Assembly: GCA_018221165.1 (NCBI GenBank)
Contig: JAAOYD010000070.1
Span: 1-5,239 of the forward strand
DNA length: 5,239 nt
Source of the DNA: Candidatus Woesearchaeota archaeon
GTDB taxonomy: Archaea; Nanobdellota; Nanobdellia; Woesearchaeales; UBA525
Direction of reading: 5' to 3'
The notes under the pieces were generated by a model. That model saw only the letters and a list, made by a program, of their open reading frames with translations. It was not told the origin of the DNA and did not search any database. Every line of letters starts with the position of its first letter. Position 1 is the first letter of the stretch. Below, piece after piece: positions 1 through 4,589 of this stretch. The translations under genes and the position numbers were made by a program.

Positions 1-366
1 AACCTCGGGAAAGACAGAGCAACGTTGAAACTCAAGAGCAAGAAGAAACACTACGAACCCTACAAGGGTGGCATCAGCGGTCCAGTCATCAAGGCAAAAG
101 CGCTCGCGCTCATCACGCACATCAAGAAACGAACCGGAAAACGATTCGTGCTCGTCGGTTGCGGTGGCATCTCCACAGCGGAAGATGCGTTCGTATACAT
201 TCTCGCAGGCGCTTCATTAGTACAACTCCTCACTGGTATGATTTATCATGGTCCGGCCACTGTGAAAGAGATTAACAAAGGTCTGGTTACGCTGCTCGAG
301 CAGGCAGGGTACCGAAATCTTGCTTCTGCGGTGGGAGCCGGAACGAAGCGACGAGCCAAGAACTAA
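1..366 (+). CDS. pyrD: Dihydroorotate dehydrogenase, class 2 (quinone-type), C-terminal part; 5' end outside window
   Basis: The reading frame is open from base 1, so the gene starts upstream; 121 residues are visible. The enzyme oxidises dihydroorotate to orotate in pyrimidine synthesis, using FMN and, in class 2, passing electrons to membrane quinone. The visible part is the end of the TIM barrel. It has a GGISG segment at window residues 23-27 (family GGLSG), then VGCGGIS followed by AEDA, the phosphate-gripping loop for FMN. AGASLVQLLTG and IYHGP follow, then VKEINKGL in the last helix. The order and spacing match class 2 enzymes, which carry GGLSG before the VGGI loop. The last residues are basic (GTKRRAKN). 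An internal TTG at 25 is not the real start because homology continues upstream of it. It converges with the small gene at 385-603, with 18 bp between them. The class 2 assignment is fairly secure; the N-terminal quinone-binding region is not visible. Confidence 0.93.
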   Translation, partial: NLGKDRATLKLKSKKKHYEPYKGGISGPVIKAKALALITHIKKRTGKRFVLVGCGGISTAEDAFVYILAGASLVQLLTGMIYHGPATVKEINKGLVTLLEQAGYRNLASAVGAGTKRRAKN

Positions 367-384
367 GTCTATCTTCGTGCAATA

Positions 385-603
385 TCATCGTTCTTCCCTC
401 TTATCCATATCTAAAACGTAGCTGTCTGATGTTGTCTTCGCAGGAATGAGTATAGGGCCATCACCGTTGTCAATGTACACATCAGGGCCAAGCATAAAGT
501 AACGAACACCAGCTATCACGCCCAACTCAACACGTAAATGTTCTGGCACTTTCTGATAGCTGTTCTCAACTCCCGTTTCGAGATCTATCATTTCTCCTCT
601 CAT
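385..603 (-). CDS. Small hypothetical protein, 72 aa
   Basis: I do not recognise a family. The product is short, acidic in its first third (MRGEMIDLETG) and charged at the C-terminus (DMDKREER). The middle (residues 27-55) is rich in beta-type residues, with GVIAGVRYFMLGP, DVYIDNGDG and PILIPAK. No signal peptide or TM helix is visible, so it is probably a cytoplasmic beta-rich protein. It is accepted as a gene because the ATG is preceded by a strong SD (GAGGTGAT, 3 nt from the start codon) and by a TATA-like box about 36 nt upstream. The reading frame also fills the space between two oppositely oriented neighbours. It lies 69 bp downstream of the ECF-S-like gene on the same strand but has its own promoter. 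It could be a small regulatory or accessory protein; nothing here tells which. Confidence 0.72.
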   Translation of the reverse strand: MRGEMIDLETGVENSYQKVPEHLRVELGVIAGVRYFMLGPDVYIDNGDGPILIPAKTTSDSYVLDMDKREER

Positions 604-606
604 GCT

Positions 607-614
607 ATCACCTC
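607..614 (-). promoter_or_regulatory. Shine-Dalgarno site for the 72-aa gene
   Basis: On the minus strand GAGGTGAT lies 3 nt before the ATG at 603. It complements the 16S rRNA 3' end and fixes the start. The same GAGGTGA string precedes the first PepSY gene, so this is the usual form in this genome. Confidence 0.75.
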
Positions 615-634
615 AAACAGTGTCAGGTGAAAAG

Positions 635-644
635 AATTAATAAG
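635..644 (-). promoter_or_regulatory. TATA-like box for the 72-aa gene
   Basis: Minus strand reads CTTATTAATT. Transcription would start about 25 nt downstream, near 613-616, giving a leader of only about 10-13 nt that just contains the SD site. The spacing is tight but workable. Confidence 0.5.
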
Positions 645-672
645 TACGGAGAAGGAAAGATAGCAAGGAATC

Positions 673-1212
673 CTACAGCTTCTTTGGCAGAGTCTTCATG
701 ACGTAGAGTGCGAGGAAAAGGGCGATGCTCTTGTCCACAATCTCAATGATGAGCGTGAAGAGGAAGAGCGCAAGATAGGAGTTACCGACTGAAGCGAAGA
801 TTGCGTAGAGACCTGATTCCATCGTGCCATCGCTGCCAAGATAGAAAATCTTGATGGCAATAACAAGCACCGCGTTGACAGCACCGATAGCCGCGCCGGC
901 GAGGAATACCTTACCAGGAGTTTCGAGCGAGAGCCAATCCTTCTTCCAGAAATACCAGGTGAGGAGTGCGATGAGCACACCACTCAAGACCCAGATGAGA
1001 CTGGACCAGGATGTGGTTACCGCGAGGAGGATTGCGGTCACGACTGCGACGAGGACGCCAGCGATAGGACCTGCGGCGAGCACACCCAATGATGTACCCC
1101 AGGTGTCGACGAAGAACGGCAGTTGGAGCTTCTGCAAGACGAGACCTGTCGCGAGATTGAGCGCTGACAGCGCGAGAATGAAGATTGTTGTAAACCACCA
1201 AGCACGCTTCAT
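673..1212 (-). CDS. Multi-pass membrane protein resembling an ECF-transporter S component
   Basis: With the chosen ATG at 1212 the product is 179 aa with about six hydrophobic segments. Residues 1-22 form TM1. Residues 31-59 carry LPFFVDTWGTSLGVLAAGP and the following glycine-rich helix, which resembles the 'lplflDtiGt..aal..Gp' stretch of ECF S components. The tail at 156-179, IEIVDKSIALFLALYVMKTL then PKKL, resembles the conserved 'DK.is.l.ay...k.lP' ending of the same group. S components bind a vitamin or other small substrate in the membrane and work with an EcfT/EcfA motor, which is not encoded here. The substrate cannot be read from the sequence. A 14-codon-longer TTG start (1254) is rejected because it would lie upstream of the TATA box. 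From the box at 1236-1243 the transcript should begin essentially at the ATG (leaderless). It is divergent from the 7-TM gene. The family call rests on motif memory only. Confidence 0.78.
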   Translation of the reverse strand: MKRAWWFTTIFILALSALNLATGLVLQKLQLPFFVDTWGTSLGVLAAGPIAGVLVAVVTAILLAVTTSWSSLIWVLSGVLIALLTWYFWKKDWLSLETPGKVFLAGAAIGAVNAVLVIAIKIFYLGSDGTMESGLYAIFASVGNSYLALFLFTLIIEIVDKSIALFLALYVMKTLPKKL

Positions 1213-1235
1213 GCATTGCAGCGAGGCAGGCGTTA

Positions 1236-1243
1236 CTTTAAAG
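1236..1243 (-). promoter_or_regulatory. TATA box of the ECF-S-like gene (leaderless promoter)
   Basis: CTTTAAAG on the minus strand, preceded by a purine-rich GGAAAAG that could serve as BRE. Its centre is 27.5 nt from the A of the ATG at 1212, so transcription should start at or next to the start codon. No SD is visible before that ATG, as expected for a leaderless message. The 8 bp are palindromic, so the orientation comes from the BRE and the spacing. Confidence 0.68.
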
Positions 1244-1256
1244 CTTTTCCACAATC

Positions 1257-1264
1257 TTTAATAA
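1257..1264 (+). promoter_or_regulatory. TATA box of the 7-TM/winged-helix operon (leaderless promoter)
   Basis: TTTAATAA on the plus strand, centred 26.5 nt before the ATG at 1287. The mRNA is predicted to begin at the start codon, and there is no SD. The box centre is only 21 bp from the divergent TATA box, with the two upstream (BRE) sides facing each other. Confidence 0.68.
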
Positions 1265-1286
1265 CACACTCACCGACCCTGTTCGT

Positions 1287-1919
1287 ATGGTGATGTGGAC
1301 GCTGACAACTATTCTACAGCTTGTCGTGCTTTTTGGTTCCGCCGCGATTGCCTACCAGGCACGTAGACTCTACACGCTGAGTAACTACCGCGGCATCAAG
1401 CTCTTCGGCATGGCCTTCGGCTTCGCCATGCTCAGTCCGTTGCTGCGAATTGTTACGGCGAAGACCGTTGTTGCGCCCATTGGGAATTTCTTGGCTGATT
1501 ACTTCCTTGTTCTTTGGAGCTTCTTCCTCGCCTATAGCTTGGTGTGGCAAGACTTGGACAAGAAAGGGAAGAAAAATATCGCTTTGTATTTACTTGCTGC
1601 TGTGTTTGTTGTGCTTAGTACTGTTTATGATAGTAGAGCGTTCTTCTACATGCCGTTCTTCGCAGCTTTTGGCTACGCGCTTGTGCATACATATACTAAA
1701 CGACGTGTGCAGCTAACGTATGTTCTGGCGATTAGTTTGGCCTTCATCGCGATCTTGTTACAGTTCCTCAATTCTTACATCAGCAATGACACCTTTGGCA
1801 TCGTGGTGCAAATCCTGACGACACTGGTGTATATCGCCATTGTTTGGATTGTGCTGAAAGGAATTATCAGGGGCCGTCGCGCGATGCGAGCCCTCGAACA
1901 ACTACGGAGGAAGCACTGA
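1287..1919 (+). CDS. Seven-TM membrane protein of unknown function, first gene of an operon with a winged-helix regulator
   Basis: The product is 210 aa. Hydrophobic helices lie at about 4-23, 38-58, 66-87, 98-112, 116-134, 143-162 and 170-192. Short basic loops separate several of them (QARR at 24-27, DKKGKK at 91-96, TKRR at 137-140), and a strongly basic tail follows (RGRRAMRALEQLRRKH). By the positive-inside rule that tail is cytoplasmic. There is no signal peptide, catalytic motif or soluble domain. The layout recalls the seven-TM sensor halves found in some archaeal signalling proteins, but I cannot name a family. It is followed without a gap by the winged-helix gene: the TGA stop and the next ATG share one base, so the two are probably translated together and may act together. 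The start is set by the TATA spacing; an in-frame GTG and a second ATG follow within three codons. It could instead be a transporter-like protein. Confidence 0.85.
   Translation: MVMWTLTTILQLVVLFGSAAIAYQARRLYTLSNYRGIKLFGMAFGFAMLSPLLRIVTAKTVVAPIGNFLADYFLVLWSFFLAYSLVWQDLDKKGKKNIALYLLAAVFVVLSTVYDSRAFFYMPFFAAFGYALVHTYTKRRVQLTYVLAISLAFIAILLQFLNSYISNDTFGIVVQILTTLVYIAIVWIVLKGIIRGRRAMRALEQLRRKH
1906..1910 (+). promoter_or_regulatory. Shine-Dalgarno site for the winged-helix gene, inside the 7-TM gene
   Basis: GGAGG, with 8 nt between it and the ATG at 1919. It sits in the last codons of the upstream gene and supports translation of the second gene from the shared mRNA. Confidence 0.75.
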
Positions 1920-2194
1920 TGGCAAAGAAGCGAGAACGCTTGGAAGTCATCCACGATATGCTTTCTGTTGTTCGCAACAACAAGAACAGTATCGGTCCGA
2001 CGCGACTGCTGCGTTTCTCCAATCTCAGCAATCAGATGTTCAAGGAATACACTGATGAGCTGACGGACAAAGGATTTCTCCAAGAGATGACAGAGAAGAA
2101 AGGCAAACGCAGTTATTCATTGACTGAGAAAGGCTTCAAGTTCTTGCAAGAGTATCAAGTTATCACTGGTTTTATTCAGGACTTTGGGTTGTAG
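1919..2194 (+). CDS. Winged-helix DNA-binding protein, ArnR1-like (HTH_45 type)
   Basis: A 91-aa single-domain protein. Residues 6-20 (ERLEVIHDMLSVVRN) match the first helix of archaeal ArnR1-like winged helices. Residues 25-33 (IGPTRLLRF) match the 'gakkTrI.y.a' segment. The recognition helix is about 35-54 (NLSNQMFKEYTDELTDKGFL), and the wing plus final helix follow as RSYSLTEKGFKFLQEY (64-79). Such proteins bind DNA as dimers and act as local transcription regulators in archaea. There is no TM helix here, unlike ArnR itself, which is membrane-anchored. The adjacent 7-TM gene could supply a membrane part as a separate protein (inference). An upstream GTG/ATG in the same frame is rejected because the SD at 1906-1910 points to this ATG. 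Likely targets include its own divergent promoter region at 1213-1286. Confidence 0.88.
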   Translation: MAKKRERLEVIHDMLSVVRNNKNSIGPTRLLRFSNLSNQMFKEYTDELTDKGFLQEMTEKKGKRSYSLTEKGFKFLQEYQVITGFIQDFGL

Positions 2195-2222
2195 GGGAGA
2201 CTATCAACCATTTTGAGTAATC

Positions 2223-2230
2223 TTAATAAA
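2223..2230 (+). promoter_or_regulatory. TATA box of the ligand-gated channel gene (leaderless promoter)
   Basis: TTAATAAA centred 26.5 nt before the ATG at 2253. This spacing predicts a transcript beginning at that ATG. It excludes the TTG at 2241, four codons upstream, which would not be in the mRNA. No SD precedes either codon. Confidence 0.68.
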
Positions 2231-2252
2231 CCATCCTCTATTGCCCCGTGGC

Positions 2253-3257
2253 ATGAACAAGCTGTGGGTGGCGGGCCTTCTTTTCTTGTTAGTCATGCCC
2301 TTTGTCATGGCAGACTCTTGTCCGGTGCCTGAGAGCCTCATCACGAACAGACCGACGGAAGCAGCCACGAGAGTGGACATCGGCGTCTTGATGATTGACA
2401 TCAACGATATCGACGATGTGAAGCAGACCTATACTGTCGACGCTTTGATTAGGTTGCGGTGGATAGACGAGCGCCTCATCCCTTACGCTGATAACATTGG
2501 TGGTTGCACAGCTGCAGAGATATGGACGCCCAAGCTGACCGCTCTCAACAGGCGACAAATCGACATGATCTATGAGGAGATTGAAGTATCTCCTGAAGGC
2601 ATTGTCACAATGAGCGGGCGCCACTACGGCACGCTCAACGTGCACCTCGACATGCGTGAATTCCCCTTCGACACCAACCCTCTTCAAATCATCCTCACAT
2701 CGGCGTCCTACGAAGCGGACGAGATGTACTTCGTCGTCGACCACAAACTCATCAGTCGCATGGACAAATTCACAATTACAGACTTCGACCTTGGTCAGCC
2801 GAAAGCAGTAGCGAGTGCCCGTTTACTCAGAGAACATGGTGAGGAACGGCCAGTGTTTGAATACTCGATAGAAGCGGAACGAAAATCAGGCTTCTTCATG
2901 GGCAAGCTCTTCCTGCCCTTGCTACTCATAGTGTTCATGAGTTGGACCGTGTTCTGGATTGACTCGAAGAAGATGTTCGCCAGCCAGCTCAGTATCAGTG
3001 CCCTCTCCATGCTGAACATCATCGCCTATCTTTTTGCCTTCACAGCGCTCATGCCGCGCCTTGACTACTTGACAAAAGCGGACGTGATGTTCATCGGCTC
3101 CGCAGTCCTCGTCCTATGCAGCCTGCTTCAATCAGTCCTCACGACTGCGCTCGTCGCAAGAGGAAGAGACAAGATTGCCCGTCGTATAGACTTGGCGGCC
3201 CGTTGGGTCTTCCCATCAGCCTACGTACTACTCATCATCTTCACCTTCGTTCTATAG
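2253..3257 (+). CDS. Pentameric ligand-gated ion channel (Cys-loop/GLIC superfamily)
   Basis: A complete 334-aa channel subunit, close in length to bacterial GLIC/ELIC. Residues 1-20 are a signal peptide (cleavage after VMA). The extracellular beta domain runs to about 210. It shows VDIGVLMIDINDIDD (41-55), the family WxD in LRWIDERL (68-75), IWTPKL (90-95), VSPEGIV (112-118) and the Pro-loop FPFD (137-140). M1 is about 214-236, with the conserved proline 222 and MSWTVFWI. M2 is about 246-264, followed by MPRLDYLT (267-274). M3 begins at D277. A short basic loop leads to M4 (318-334), which ends at the stop. The Cys-loop cysteines are absent, as in most prokaryotic members; C23 and C85 are the only mature extracellular cysteines. 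Five subunits should form a pore opened by an extracellular ligand or by protons; the ligand is unknown. Archaeal members have been reported (Methanosarcina) but are uncommon. Confidence 0.96.
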   Translation: MNKLWVAGLLFLLVMPFVMADSCPVPESLITNRPTEAATRVDIGVLMIDINDIDDVKQTYTVDALIRLRWIDERLIPYADNIGGCTAAEIWTPKLTALNRRQIDMIYEEIEVSPEGIVTMSGRHYGTLNVHLDMREFPFDTNPLQIILTSASYEADEMYFVVDHKLISRMDKFTITDFDLGQPKAVASARLLREHGEERPVFEYSIEAERKSGFFMGKLFLPLLLIVFMSWTVFWIDSKKMFASQLSISALSMLNIIAYLFAFTALMPRLDYLTKADVMFIGSAVLVLCSLLQSVLTTALVARGRDKIARRIDLAARWVFPSAYVLLIIFTFVL

Positions 3258-3273
3258 AGGAATCATCTCTATA
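3253..3273 (+). terminator. Hairpin at the end of the channel gene, possible terminator
   Basis: TATAGAG and CTCTATA form a perfect 7-bp stem around a 7-nt loop. The left arm overlaps the TAG stop codon. A pyrimidine-rich stretch (CCTTCTCTTTGTTT) follows. Archaeal termination depends mainly on T-rich tracts, so the tract may matter more than the stem. The hairpin lies just upstream of the promoter of the first PepSY gene and could separate the two units. Confidence 0.45.
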
Positions 3274-3287
3274 ACGCCTTCTCTTTG

Positions 3288-3295
3288 TTTATATA
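3288..3295 (+). promoter_or_regulatory. TATA box of the first PepSY-like gene
   Basis: TTTATATA. The predicted start of transcription is near 3318, giving a leader of about 21 nt that carries an SD site, in contrast to the leaderless channel gene before it. Confidence 0.62.
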
Positions 3296-3327
3296 GTGTT
3301 TTCACCTTACTCCAGATAGAAGTATTC

Positions 3328-3334
3328 GAGGTGA
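3328..3334 (+). promoter_or_regulatory. Shine-Dalgarno site of the first PepSY-like gene
   Basis: GAGGTGA, 4 nt before the ATG at 3339. It is the same string as before the 72-aa gene at 603. Confidence 0.75.
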
Positions 3335-3338
3335 AAAC

Positions 3339-3644
3339 ATGAAAACGACAAAATTGATGATGGGAGTGTTGATAGTGGCTTTGCTCCAGCTGAGTCTGGT
3401 TACGGCTTCAGTGAGTATTACACAAGCAGCAAGCATTGCAGCCAAGGAAAACAACGGTCCTGGTGAGCTTGTCTATGTCAGAGGAGAACACGTGAACATG
3501 CAATCCGGCGAGCGCCTCCCTGCCTGGAAGGCATCCTTCGAGAACCTGAATGGGCAACCCACCCACATGTTCATTAGCAAAGAAACTGGCGAAGTGCTTC
3601 AGCCACACGCGAACAGACACGCCTACAAGCCTGCCTTGTTCTAA
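3339..3644 (+). CDS. Secreted PepSY-like protein 1 (101 aa)
   Basis: The first of four tandem small secreted proteins. A signal peptide occupies residues 1-23, with core ALLQLSLVTA and cleavage after VTA. The mature part starts with SITQAASIAAKE, like the opening helix of PepSY domains ('t.eeAi.iA...'). Beta segments follow: GELVYVR, then WKASFENLNG (63-72), then THMFISKETGEVL (75-87), which corresponds to the PepSY ending 'v.vDa.tGevl'. The C-terminal tail is HANRHAYKPALF. PepSY domains are small extracytoplasmic modules seen in peptidase propeptides and in many exported proteins; some inhibit peptidases or bind ligands. The role here is unknown. No lipobox cysteine or C-terminal anchor is visible, so it is probably free outside the membrane. 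It lies 81 bp after the channel gene but has its own promoter. Confidence 0.85.
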   Translation: MKTTKLMMGVLIVALLQLSLVTASVSITQAASIAAKENNGPGELVYVRGEHVNMQSGERLPAWKASFENLNGQPTHMFISKETGEVLQPHANRHAYKPALF

Positions 3645-3662
3645 ACCTCTTTCAAGATTAAC

Positions 3663-3671
3663 ATTAAATAT
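3663..3671 (+). promoter_or_regulatory. TATA box of the second PepSY-like gene
   Basis: ATTAAATAT, centred about 30 nt before the ATG at 3697. The message would be leaderless or have a leader of a few bases; no SD precedes that ATG. The in-frame ATGs at 3670 and 3673 overlap or touch the box and so should not be in the mRNA. Confidence 0.6.
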
Positions 3672-3696
3672 GATGACTAAATTCACAAGTGTTACG

Positions 3697-4080
3697 ATGA
3701 AAATATTCACGGCATTGTTCATAATCGCGCTGCTCCAGCTCAGTCTAGTCAGTGCAGGCTATCTCCAGTTCAGCATGGCAACCAAGCCTGTGGAAAAAGA
3801 ACCAGAACCAGTGAGAACAGAGCCTGTTACCAAAGAAGAAGCAGCGGAGATTGCGTTAGCGCACTACGGCGCCAAACACGACGGTAAAGGAGAAGTTATT
3901 GGTGTCTGGCACGAACTCGCCAATCAGAAACGCTACGCCCATCACGCGTGGAAAGTTGCAATCAAGGGAGAAAACTGGGTGACACACCACGTCTTCGTCG
4001 ACATGAAAACTGGCAAGGTTCTGCAGATTTACTTCCCGAAGACGCATTTCGGCGCGAGTTTTGGCGTGAGTGTCTCCTAA
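3697..4080 (+). CDS. Secreted PepSY-like protein 2, histidine-rich (127 aa)
   Basis: A signal peptide (1-20) has core ALLQLSLVSA, almost identical to that of protein 1. A Pro/Glu/Lys linker (about 29-44, PVEKEPEPVRTEPV) precedes a PepSY-like domain. It has a helix TKEEAAEIALAHYG (45-58), then GEVIGVW, AWKVAIKGENW (84-94) and THHVFVDMKTGKVL (96-109), the clearest PepSY ending of the four. The tail is short and non-charged (FGASFGVSVS). Eight histidines lie in the mature part, including the pairs 82-83 and 97-98, which could bind metal (inference). The reading frame extends upstream to 3550 inside gene 1, but the signal peptide and the TATA spacing fix the start at 3697. The role is unknown; it is probably exported and either free or linker-tethered to another envelope part. 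Confidence 0.86.
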   Translation: MKIFTALFIIALLQLSLVSAGYLQFSMATKPVEKEPEPVRTEPVTKEEAAEIALAHYGAKHDGKGEVIGVWHELANQKRYAHHAWKVAIKGENWVTHHVFVDMKTGKVLQIYFPKTHFGASFGVSVS

Positions 4081-4113
4081 ACACTTCCAATAGTTTGTTC
4101 TGACAGAGTTTTC

Positions 4114-4122
4114 TTTTAAATA
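4114..4122 (+). promoter_or_regulatory. TATA box of the third PepSY-like gene
   Basis: TTTTAAATA, predicting a start near 4144 and a leader of about 55 nt, the longest in this window. The T-rich run before it (TTTTC then TTTT) may also help end transcription of gene 2. Confidence 0.58.
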
Positions 4123-4185
4123 GAGTGTTTGAACCGTTGAAGGATAGGTTATTACCTTTGTGAATCATTCTTCTTTTTACACTTT

Positions 4186-4193
4186 GGAGGTGG
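4186..4193 (+). promoter_or_regulatory. Shine-Dalgarno site of the third PepSY-like gene
   Basis: GGAGGTGG, 5 nt before the ATG at 4199. It decides this start over the in-frame GTG at 4160, which has no SD and would put polar residues ahead of the signal peptide. Confidence 0.78.
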
Positions 4194-4198
4194 TTTGT

Positions 4199-4528
4199 AT
4201 GAAGAAGTTATTGATTGGGTTGCTCTTTGTTGCCCTGATGCAGTTATCGGTCGTCGCGGCATCGCACAGCTATATCACACCGGATACAGGTTCGCCAGTG
4301 ACTGTCAACGAAGCGGTCACGATTGCGACAACAATGTATCCGACGAGAGGCGATGTCGTCGATACGCGCCTTGAGCTCGGGACCTACAAAGGCAGTACGA
4401 CACGAGTCTGGAGGATAAGCCTTCTGTCAGATAATGGAAGCATGGTAACGCATGTCATCGTCCGCCAGGAGACCGGCCAGATACTCCGTGTAGCGTCTGA
4501 GTTCAACAGGGGCAACTACGGCATCTAA
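4199..4528 (+). CDS. Secreted PepSY-like protein 3 (109 aa)
   Basis: A signal peptide (1-21) has core ALMQLSVVAA, clearly related to those of proteins 1 and 2. The mature part begins with a polar stretch (SHSYITPDTGSP), then VTVNEAVTIATTMYP, the PepSY-type opening helix. Beta segments follow: DVVDTRLELG, VWRISLLSDNG (70-80) and THVIVRQETGQIL (84-96). The T-H pair before the last strand is shared with proteins 1 and 2. The usual Asp before the final turn is Arg-Gln here. No cysteine is present. It is probably a free extracytoplasmic protein of unknown role. Confidence 0.84.
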   Translation: MKKLLIGLLFVALMQLSVVAASHSYITPDTGSPVTVNEAVTIATTMYPTRGDVVDTRLELGTYKGSTTRVWRISLLSDNGSMVTHVIVRQETGQILRVASEFNRGNYGI

Positions 4529-4544
4529 AACACCTTTCTTAGGC

Positions 4545-4550
4545 TTTTTT
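4545..4550 (+). terminator. T-tract after the third PepSY-like gene, possible terminator
   Basis: Six T's 17 nt after the stop codon, just before the next promoter. Archaeal RNA polymerase commonly stops at such tracts. There is no convincing hairpin. Confidence 0.4.
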
Positions 4551-4560
4551 CCCTATAGGT

Positions 4561-4568
4561 TTTTAAAT
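4561..4568 (+). promoter_or_regulatory. TATA box of the fourth PepSY-like gene (leaderless promoter)
   Basis: TTTTAAAT centred 25.5 nt before the ATG at 4590, with no SD. The transcript should start at the start codon. Confidence 0.66.
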
Positions 4569-4589
4569 GCACATTCATTCCTGAGACCT

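Noticed and set aside
385..603. Antitoxin or toxin partner
   Set aside because: There is no adjacent partner gene in the same operon and no recognisable toxin-antitoxin motif.
1213..1254. Longer TTG-initiated version of the ECF-S-like protein (14 extra residues)
   Set aside because: Its first codons contain the TATA box and lie upstream of the predicted transcription start; there is no SD.
851..1261. 136-aa plus-strand frame and a 101-aa minus-strand frame over the ECF-S-like gene
   Set aside because: Both are shadows of the membrane protein; they have low-complexity Thr/Ala or Arg/Ser composition and no motif.
1287..1919. Rhodopsin-like protein, suggested by seven TM helices
   Set aside because: The last helix has no mid-membrane lysine for retinal, and no other opsin motif is present.
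2241..2252. TTG start four codons upstream of the channel's ATG
   Set aside because: The TATA spacing puts transcription start at the ATG (2253), and the extra MPRG residues do not improve the signal peptide.
2289..2744. 151-aa open frame on the minus strand inside the channel gene
   Set aside because: It is antisense to a gene with clear homology and has a composition typical of a shadow frame (rich in Val, His, Arg and Asp) with no recognisable domain.
3550..3696. Upstream extension of PepSY-like gene 2 into gene 1
   Set aside because: The added residues would bury the signal peptide in the middle of the protein; the TATA box and signal peptide fix the start at 3697.
4081..4198. Riboswitch or structured RNA in the leader of PepSY-like gene 3
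   Set aside because: The leader is only about 55 nt and I see no strong stem or known riboswitch core; it looks like a plain leader with an SD.
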